Shown here: one piece after another, positions 59,484-64,000 of the stretch | Layout: the number at the start of each line of letters is the position of its first letter | Numbering within the stretch: position 1 is the first letter of the stretch | Origin: Christiangramia flava JLT2011 | GTDB taxonomy: Bacteria; Bacteroidota; Bacteroidia; Flavobacteriales; Flavobacteriaceae | Assembly (NCBI RefSeq): GCF_001951155.1 | Contig: NZ_CP016359.1 | Span: 1,512,001 to 1,576,000, forward strand | DNA length: 64,000 bases | Direction: 5' to 3' | Made by a program: the position numbers and the translations under genes | The notes under the pieces: generated by a model | The model's database searches: none | What the model saw: the letters and a program-made list of their open reading frames with translations, nothing else | What the model was told of the DNA's origin: nothing

Positions 59484-60746
59484 GTCAAAACCAATATCCT
59501 TTCTAAAATACATCTTATCAAAGTGAAGTTTTTCGGCACTTTGATAAGATTTTTTTAGTGCCTTTTTGTAATCTTCATCCAGCGAGGTTAGTGCGATCAC
59601 ACGCCCGCCGCTGGTTACCACCTTCTCCCCTTCTTTACGGGTTCCGGCATGGAAAACGATCGAATCGTTGATTTGTTTTATGCCGCTGATCTCTTTTCCT
59701 TTTTCATAAGATTCAGGATAACCGCCAGAAACCGTCATTACGGTGGTGGCCGCTCGATCATCGATCTCCACTTTTGCTGAATGCAGTTCGCCTTTCCAGG
59801 TTTTTTCCAGCAAATCAATCAGATCACTTTTGATCCTGGGAAGCACCACTTCAGTCTCAGGGTCCCCCATGCGCACGTTGTACTCGATCACATACGGGTT
59901 ATCATCCACTTTGATCAAACCAATGAAAATAAAGCCTTTGTAATCAATCTCTTCCTCCTTCAGTCCCCGAACGGTTGGTTTGACCACCTGTTCCTCAATT
60001 TTCTGCATAAATTCATCGCTGGCAAATGGCACTGGAGAAACGGCGCCCATTCCGCCGGTGTTCAAACCGGTATCGCCTTCCCCAATTCGCTTATAGTCTT
60101 TGGCAGTAGGCAGGATCTGGTAGTTCTCCCCATCGGTAAGCACGAAAACGCTGAGTTCAATACCGTCCAGGAATTCCTCAATCACCACTTTCTCACTCGC
60201 CGCACCAAATTTCCCGGAAAGCATGGTTTCCAATTCGGCTTTAGCCTCCTCCAGGTCGTTCAGTATCAGCACTCCTTTTCCGGCAGCCAGGCCGTCGGCT
60301 TTCAGAACATATGGTGGTTTCAGCGTTTCCAGGAATTGTTTCCCGGCTTCTAAAGATTCCTTCTGAAAACTTTCATAGGCTGCAGTGGGAATATCGTACA
60401 TGGCCATAAATTCCTTGGCACGTTCTTTACTTCCTTCCAGCAAAGCACCTCTTTTGGAAGGGCCGATGAGCATGATATGCTTCAGCTCCGGCTGAGTGCT
60501 GAAATGATCGGCGATACCCTGAACCAGTGGGTCTTCCGGTCCTACCACGATCATTTGAATATCTTTTTCCAGGGCAGTACTGGCAACGGCTTCAAAATTC
60601 GTCGGATTCAAATCCAGGTTTTCAGCCATTTCAGCTGTTCCGGCATTTCCGGGAGCCACATAAAGCTTCTCACATTGCGAACTTTGTGCTATCTTATATG
60701 CAAATGCGTGCTCACGGCCTCCGGAGCCAAGGATCAAAATATTCAT
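59475..60746 (-). CDS. purD: Phosphoribosylamine--glycine ligase
   Basis: 423 aa. PurD joins glycine to phosphoribosylamine with ATP, the second step of purine synthesis. N-terminal ILILGSGGREHAFAYKIAQS, ATP-grasp signatures PPYVLKADGLAAGKGVLILN, TGGMGAVSPVP, and YNVRMGDPETEVVLPRIKSD are present. Length and motifs are normal. It has its own promoter, and its last three codons overlap the convergent DUF6341-like gene. Confidence 0.97.
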   Translation of the reverse strand: MNILILGSGGREHAFAYKIAQSSQCEKLYVAPGNAGTAEMAENLDLNPTNFEAVASTALEKDIQMIVVGPEDPLVQGIADHFSTQPELKHIMLIGPSKRGALLEGSKERAKEFMAMYDIPTAAYESFQKESLEAGKQFLETLKPPYVLKADGLAAGKGVLILNDLEEAKAELETMLSGKFGAASEKVVIEEFLDGIELSVFVLTDGENYQILPTAKDYKRIGEGDTGLNTGGMGAVSPVPFASDEFMQKIEEQVVKPTVRGLKEEEIDYKGFIFIGLIKVDDNPYVIEYNVRMGDPETEVVLPRIKSDLIDLLEKTWKGELHSAKVEIDDRAATTVMTVSGGYPESYEKGKEISGIKQINDSIVFHAGTRKEGEKVVTSGGRVIALTSLDEDYKKALKKSYQSAEKLHFDKMYFRKDIGFDLA

Positions 60747-60770
60747 TCGAGGAGATTTTAATTATTGGCT

Positions 60771-60802
60771 CAAAAATAATTGTTTGTAAATTGAAGCACC
60801 AA
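60771..60802 (-). promoter_or_regulatory. purD promoter
   Basis: On the minus strand TTG (60800-60802) and TATTTTTG (60771-60778) are 21 bp apart, 25 bp before the purD start. No purine riboswitch-like fold is visible in the short leader. Confidence 0.6.
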
Positions 60803-60830
60803 TAAATTCGGCAAAAAAGCTATCTGTCAT

Positions 60831-62144
60831 TTGGACTGGTTCAAACTTTCTCTGCAGCTCAACCAATTCCCGATCAACCGGGCCATGCGCTCATTGGAGC
60901 AAATTCAGTCTATTCCTGATGATCTTTATGCCGAATATGTTTCCGAAAAAAAGCTGAAAATTGTGCAGTATCACCTGAAGCATAATGCTTTTTATAAAGA
61001 CTTTTTCCCGGAAGCAGGCAAAACTTCGCTGAATTGGGAGGACGTGCCGGTCATGCGAAAAAAAGACCTGCAGCAGCCACTGAAATACCGTATGAGCAAG
61101 GATTTTTCGAGGAAGAGTGCTTATGTAGGGAAGACTTCCGGCAGCAGCGGTCACCCGTTCATTTTTGCCAAAGATCGCTTTGCGCATGCACTCAGCTGGG
61201 CGGGTTTCCAGGATCGTTACAAATGGTATGGAATAGACCTCAACAAATCGCTGCAGGCCCGGTTCTATGGTATTCCACTGGATTTCTACGGGAATATTCA
61301 GGAAAAGCTGAAAGACCGCATCAGCCTGCGAAGACGTTTCAATATTTTCGATCTCAGCGAGGAGAAAATGGAAAAATTCCTGACGCGCTTCCGCCAGTCA
61401 GATTTTGATTACCTCAACGGTTATACCAGCGCCATTTTGCTTTTTGCAAAATTTATCAGTGATAAAGGTTATGTGCTGAAAGAGCTTTGTCCCAGCCTAA
61501 AATTATGTATAGTTACTTCGGAAAAACTGTTCGAACAGGATCAGAAACTCATGGAGGCGAGTTTTGGGGTGCCGGTTATCAATGAATATGGTGCCAGCGA
61601 GGTGGGTCTTATCGCTTTTGAAGATCATCATGGCGACTGGATCGTGAATTCTGAAGACCTGTACCTGGAAATACTGGACGAAAACGGAAAAGTACTTCCG
61701 CATGGGGAAGAAGGCCGTGTGGTGATCACTTCGCTATATAACAGGGCTCACCCAATGATTCGTTACGATATTGGAGATACTGCGACACTCTCAAAAAAAA
61801 GCACTGCTAAAAAGCCCGTTTTGGAAAAACTGGCGGGCCGTACCAATGATATCGCCAGGCTTGCCGATGGAAAGGTCGTTCCGGGACTTACTTTCTACTA
61901 CGTGACCAAAACACTGATCGAAGATAGCGGGAACATCAAGGAATTCATTATCATACAAACAAAACTGGATACCTTCCGCATAGAATACGTAAGTGAAATC
62001 CCGCTAACCGGCGAGCAACAAACAAATATCCTCAAGGCTATTGAAACCTACGTAGGCAAAGACCTGAAAATCAATTTCGAACGTAAGGAAATGCTGAAAA
62101 GAAGCCCAAGCGGTAAACTGAAACAGTTCACTTCACTAGTCTAA
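60831..62144 (+). CDS. CapK/PaaK-like adenylate-forming ligase, TTG start
   Basis: 437 aa. An AMP-binding enzyme related to phenylacetate-CoA ligase and to CapK of capsule clusters. The adenylation motif is KTSGSSGHPFIFAKDRFAHA at about residue 100. NEYGASEVGLIAFED follows around residue 255, then MIRYDIGDTATL and the C-terminal KRSPSGKLKQFTSLV with the lysine. Start is TTG at 60831, kept because the first 18 residues (FKLSLQLNQFPINRAMRSLE) match the usual N-terminus; the first ATG lies at 60885. With the neighbouring GT2 and UDP-sugar genes it probably modifies a surface polysaccharide, though this is inference. Its end overlaps the GT2 gene by nine bases. Confidence 0.83.
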   Translation: MDWFKLSLQLNQFPINRAMRSLEQIQSIPDDLYAEYVSEKKLKIVQYHLKHNAFYKDFFPEAGKTSLNWEDVPVMRKKDLQQPLKYRMSKDFSRKSAYVGKTSGSSGHPFIFAKDRFAHALSWAGFQDRYKWYGIDLNKSLQARFYGIPLDFYGNIQEKLKDRISLRRRFNIFDLSEEKMEKFLTRFRQSDFDYLNGYTSAILLFAKFISDKGYVLKELCPSLKLCIVTSEKLFEQDQKLMEASFGVPVINEYGASEVGLIAFEDHHGDWIVNSEDLYLEILDENGKVLPHGEEGRVVITSLYNRAHPMIRYDIGDTATLSKKSTAKKPVLEKLAGRTNDIARLADGKVVPGLTFYYVTKTLIEDSGNIKEFIIIQTKLDTFRIEYVSEIPLTGEQQTNILKAIETYVGKDLKINFERKEMLKRSPSGKLKQFTSLV

Positions 62145-62909
62145 ACGTATCTGCTGACGGGATTTTACGAAAAATTGTTCCCATAAGAAAGCGCACATTT
62201 TCAGCAGGCTTTTGGCCTTGGAAAAACCAAGAATCTCGTGATAGACCTTGTAATTGTAGCGCAGCATTTCCAATTTGTTCCCGGAAATGGAATCTTTTCG
62301 TACACGGTAATAGGCCAGTGATTCCCGGATGGAGTGCATTGCCCCTCCCAGCCGGATCACTTCCAGCCATAAAGCCCAATCCTGCCTTTTTTTGAGATCT
62401 GGCGCAAAAACCTTCCCTAATTGGCGAACATCGTAAATGCCGGTGAGGTTTCCTACATAATTTGCCTTCTGCAACTTCTGATAGCTTAGAAGGGATAAGG
62501 CTTCAATCTTCGTATGCAGGTTCTGGCCATTTTCAGAGATCAGTTCATAACTGGAAAAACAGGCCGGCAGCTTATTGGTTTGCATCATTTGCAGCTGCAA
62601 ATAAAGCTTTTCCGGCTTCCAAAGATCATCAGCGTCCAGGAAAGCGATAAAATCTCCGGAAGCTTCCTCAATGGCTTTATTTCGGCTGAACTGTGTGCCT
62701 TTATTTTCAGAAAACCGGAAAATTTTAATGCGATCATCCTGCCGGAAGTTTTGCAGCAGTTCAGCAGTCGCATCGGTTGAGGCATCGTCCACGATCAACA
62801 GTTCCCAGTTGGAATAGGTTTGGGCAAGAACAGAGGAAATGGCCTCGGTGATGAACCGGCCGCTGTTATAGGCGGGCATGACCACTGAAACCTTGCCGAA
62901 ATCTTCCAT
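62136..62909 (-). CDS. Glycosyltransferase family 2
   Basis: 257 aa, GT-A fold. Signature at the start is VSVVMPAYNSGRFITEAISS, nucleotide site LLIVDDASTDATAELL, and the metal-binding DxD is in FIAFLDADDLWKPEKLYLQL. The C-terminal part has the LEVIRLGGAMHSIRESLAYYR pattern of teichuronic/polysaccharide glycosyltransferases. It transfers a sugar from a nucleotide donor to a growing polysaccharide at the membrane. It begins right after the UDP-glucuronate decarboxylase stop. Confidence 0.92.
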   Translation of the reverse strand: MEDFGKVSVVMPAYNSGRFITEAISSVLAQTYSNWELLIVDDASTDATAELLQNFRQDDRIKIFRFSENKGTQFSRNKAIEEASGDFIAFLDADDLWKPEKLYLQLQMMQTNKLPACFSSYELISENGQNLHTKIEALSLLSYQKLQKANYVGNLTGIYDVRQLGKVFAPDLKKRQDWALWLEVIRLGGAMHSIRESLAYYRVRKDSISGNKLEMLRYNYKVYHEILGFSKAKSLLKMCAFLWEQFFVKSRQQIRLD

Positions 62910-63899
62910 TTATCGCCTGATATGTTCAGAAAAATCTTTGTGCTCTCGTTTGTCAAGTTCTTCCGGACTCATCCCCCGGAAATAATCATAAGTGATCTTC
63001 ATCCCCTCTTCGCGCGAGACCTTGGGTTCCCAGCCCAGCACCTTTCGGGCTCGGGTGATATCTGGCTGTCGCTGCATCGGGTCATCTTTGGGCAGTTCCT
63101 GAAATACAATCTTCTGATCGGTTCCCGTAAGGCGTATGATCTCTTTGGCAAAATCGAGGATACTGATCTCTTCGGGATTCCCGATGTTCACAGGATCTGA
63201 AAAATCGCTTAATAAAAGCCTGTAAATTCCTTCCACCTGGTCATCTACGTAGCAAAAAGAACGGGTTTGCGAACCATCCCCAAAAACAGTAAGATCTTCT
63301 CCTCTCAGCGCCTGGCCAATAAAAGCTGGGATCACTCGCCCGTCATTGAGACGCATCCTTGGCCCATAAGTGTTGAAAATCCTAGCGATGCGGGTTTCCA
63401 AATGGTGAAAACGATGATAGGCCATGGTGATCGACTCCTGGAAACGCTTGGCCTCGTCATAAACTCCACGTGGACCAATGGTGTTCACGTTTCCGTAGTA
63501 TTCCTCGTCCTGCGGGTGCACAAGCGGGTCTCCATAAACTTCCGAAGTGGAGGCGATCAGGATGCGCGCATTTTTCTCTTTAGCCAAGCCGAGGCAATGC
63601 AGGGTTCCCAGGGAACCCACCTTCAGCGTCTGAATAGGAATTTTCAGATAATCGATCGGGCTTGCGGGCGAAGCAAAATGCAGGATATAATCCAGTTTTC
63701 CCGGAACGTGAACAAATTTGGTCACATCGTGATGATGAAACTCAAAATTCTTGTTGCCTGTAAGATGTTCGATATTTTTGAGGTCGCCCGTAATGAGATT
63801 GTCCATCGCAATCACGTGAAAACCTTCCGCGATGAAGCGGTCACAAAGATGAGAACCAAGAAAGCCGGCAGCACCGGTGATCAGGATTTTTTTAGCCAT
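62910..63899 (-). CDS. UDP-glucuronate decarboxylase (UDP-xylose synthase), SDR family
   Basis: 329 aa from the ATG at 63899, which begins [20 protein letters not shown]. The earlier start adds 13 residues with no fold role. NAD+ site is [10 protein letters not shown] at about residue 9. The catalytic Tyr-x-x-x-Lys is YDEAKR near residue 144, with [14 protein letters not shown] before it. [20 protein letters not shown] and [15 protein letters not shown] are typical of the UXS group. It converts UDP-glucuronate to UDP-xylose or the 4-keto intermediate for surface sugars. It precedes GT2 with no gap. Confidence 0.92.
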   Translation of the reverse strand: MAKKILITGAAGFLGSHLCDRFIAEGFHVIAMDNLITGDLKNIEHLTGNKNFEFHHHDVTKFVHVPGKLDYILHFASPASPIDYLKIPIQTLKVGSLGTLHCLGLAKEKNARILIASTSEVYGDPLVHPQDEEYYGNVNTIGPRGVYDEAKRFQESITMAYHRFHHLETRIARIFNTYGPRMRLNDGRVIPAFIGQALRGEDLTVFGDGSQTRSFCYVDDQVEGIYRLLLSDFSDPVNIGNPEEISILDFAKEIIRLTGTDQKIVFQELPKDDPMQRQPDITRARKVLGWEPKVSREEGMKITYDYFRGMSPEELDKREHKDFSEHIRR

Positions 63900-63924
63900 A
63901 ATGAAACTCTTGCCCGAAAAGTAA

Positions 63925-64000
63925 TCAAATTTTGGCAATTAAGCCCCGAAGGCTCTCTCGCCAATGCGGAATTTCCAAACCAAAAGTCTCAGCGATCTTT
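63925..64000 (-). CDS. C-terminal end of an RmlD-like dTDP-4-dehydrorhamnose reductase (partial)
   Basis: Only the last 25 codons are in the window, ending TGA at 63925-63927, 25 bp before the decarboxylase start. The peptide [20 protein letters not shown] then IAKI matches the usual C-terminus of RmlD/RfbD (K-x-x-x-TFG-x-x-x-P-x-W-x-x-x-L). If so, it makes dTDP-rhamnose for the same polysaccharide locus. The rest lies beyond the right edge, so the call is tentative; it could be another SDR protein. Confidence 0.55.
   Translation of the reverse strand, partial: KIAETFGLEIPHWRESLRGLIAKI

Overview
The window is chromosomal DNA of a member of the Flavobacteriaceae (phylum Bacteroidota), most likely a marine genus close to Gramella/Christiangramia. 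The genus is a guess; the family is well supported. It carries gliding and type IX secretion genes (gldH, sprE/porW, an M4 protease ending in a type IX sorting domain), a RicT-gldH-PBP1A block, DUF4292, DUF4254, DUF6427 and DUF5687-type proteins, an F-type ATPase operon without atpD/atpC, and Bacteroidota-type -7 promoter boxes (TAnnTTTG) in front of many genes. Coding density is very high: no gene-free stretch reaches 300 bp. I see no rRNA, tRNA, CRISPR array, insertion sequence, prophage or integron.

Layout. 1-14.3 kb is a haem region. On the minus strand lie hemJ, a secreted Asp-box beta-propeller, a MATE exporter and hemH, then a ThuA protein and an AraC regulator. On the plus strand hemA-hemC-hemD-hemE-(129-aa orphan)-hemF-hemB form a tight operon. 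Together these make haem from glutamyl-tRNA through protoporphyrin, with only hemL missing. The hemA/AraC divergent gap holds a perfect 18-bp palindrome that resembles a Fur box. 14.3-18.9 kb holds small envelope proteins and an overlapping chain of CNNM transporter, alkyltransferase, serine hydrolase and exonuclease. 18.9-28.9 kb (minus) holds the M4 protease, the two CoA-transferase subunits, PBP1A, gldH, ricT and trhO. 29.1-37.3 kb holds recA, a lipoprotein/ECF sigma/membrane-barrel fusion operon, plsC, trpS, dprA, a HU-SPOR protein and a thioesterase.

37.5-43.8 kb (minus) is one operon running flippase, dut, sugar nucleotidyltransferase, TPR protein, DUF4292 lipoprotein, EnvC-like protein. 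43.8-53.1 kb (minus) runs sprE, bactofilin, two AtpI-like membrane proteins, atpB-E-F-H-A-G and a lipoprotein. 53.2-64 kb holds an ABC exporter, a ferredoxin-type reductase, a GT9 glycosyltransferase with DUF4254, DUF6427/DUF6341 membrane proteins, purD and the edge of a surface-polysaccharide locus (CapK-like ligase, GT2, UDP-glucuronate decarboxylase and the tail of an RmlD-like reductase).

Most of the window is conserved flavobacterial core. The items most worth a second look are the ECF sigma factor paired with a protein that joins an anti-sigma-like N-terminus, one inner-membrane helix, a long linker and a predicted outer-membrane barrel; the palindrome controlling the haem divergon; the cysteine-rich insertion in ferrochelatase; the unexplained 129-aa gene inside the haem operon; and the His-rich periplasmic extension of AtpB.
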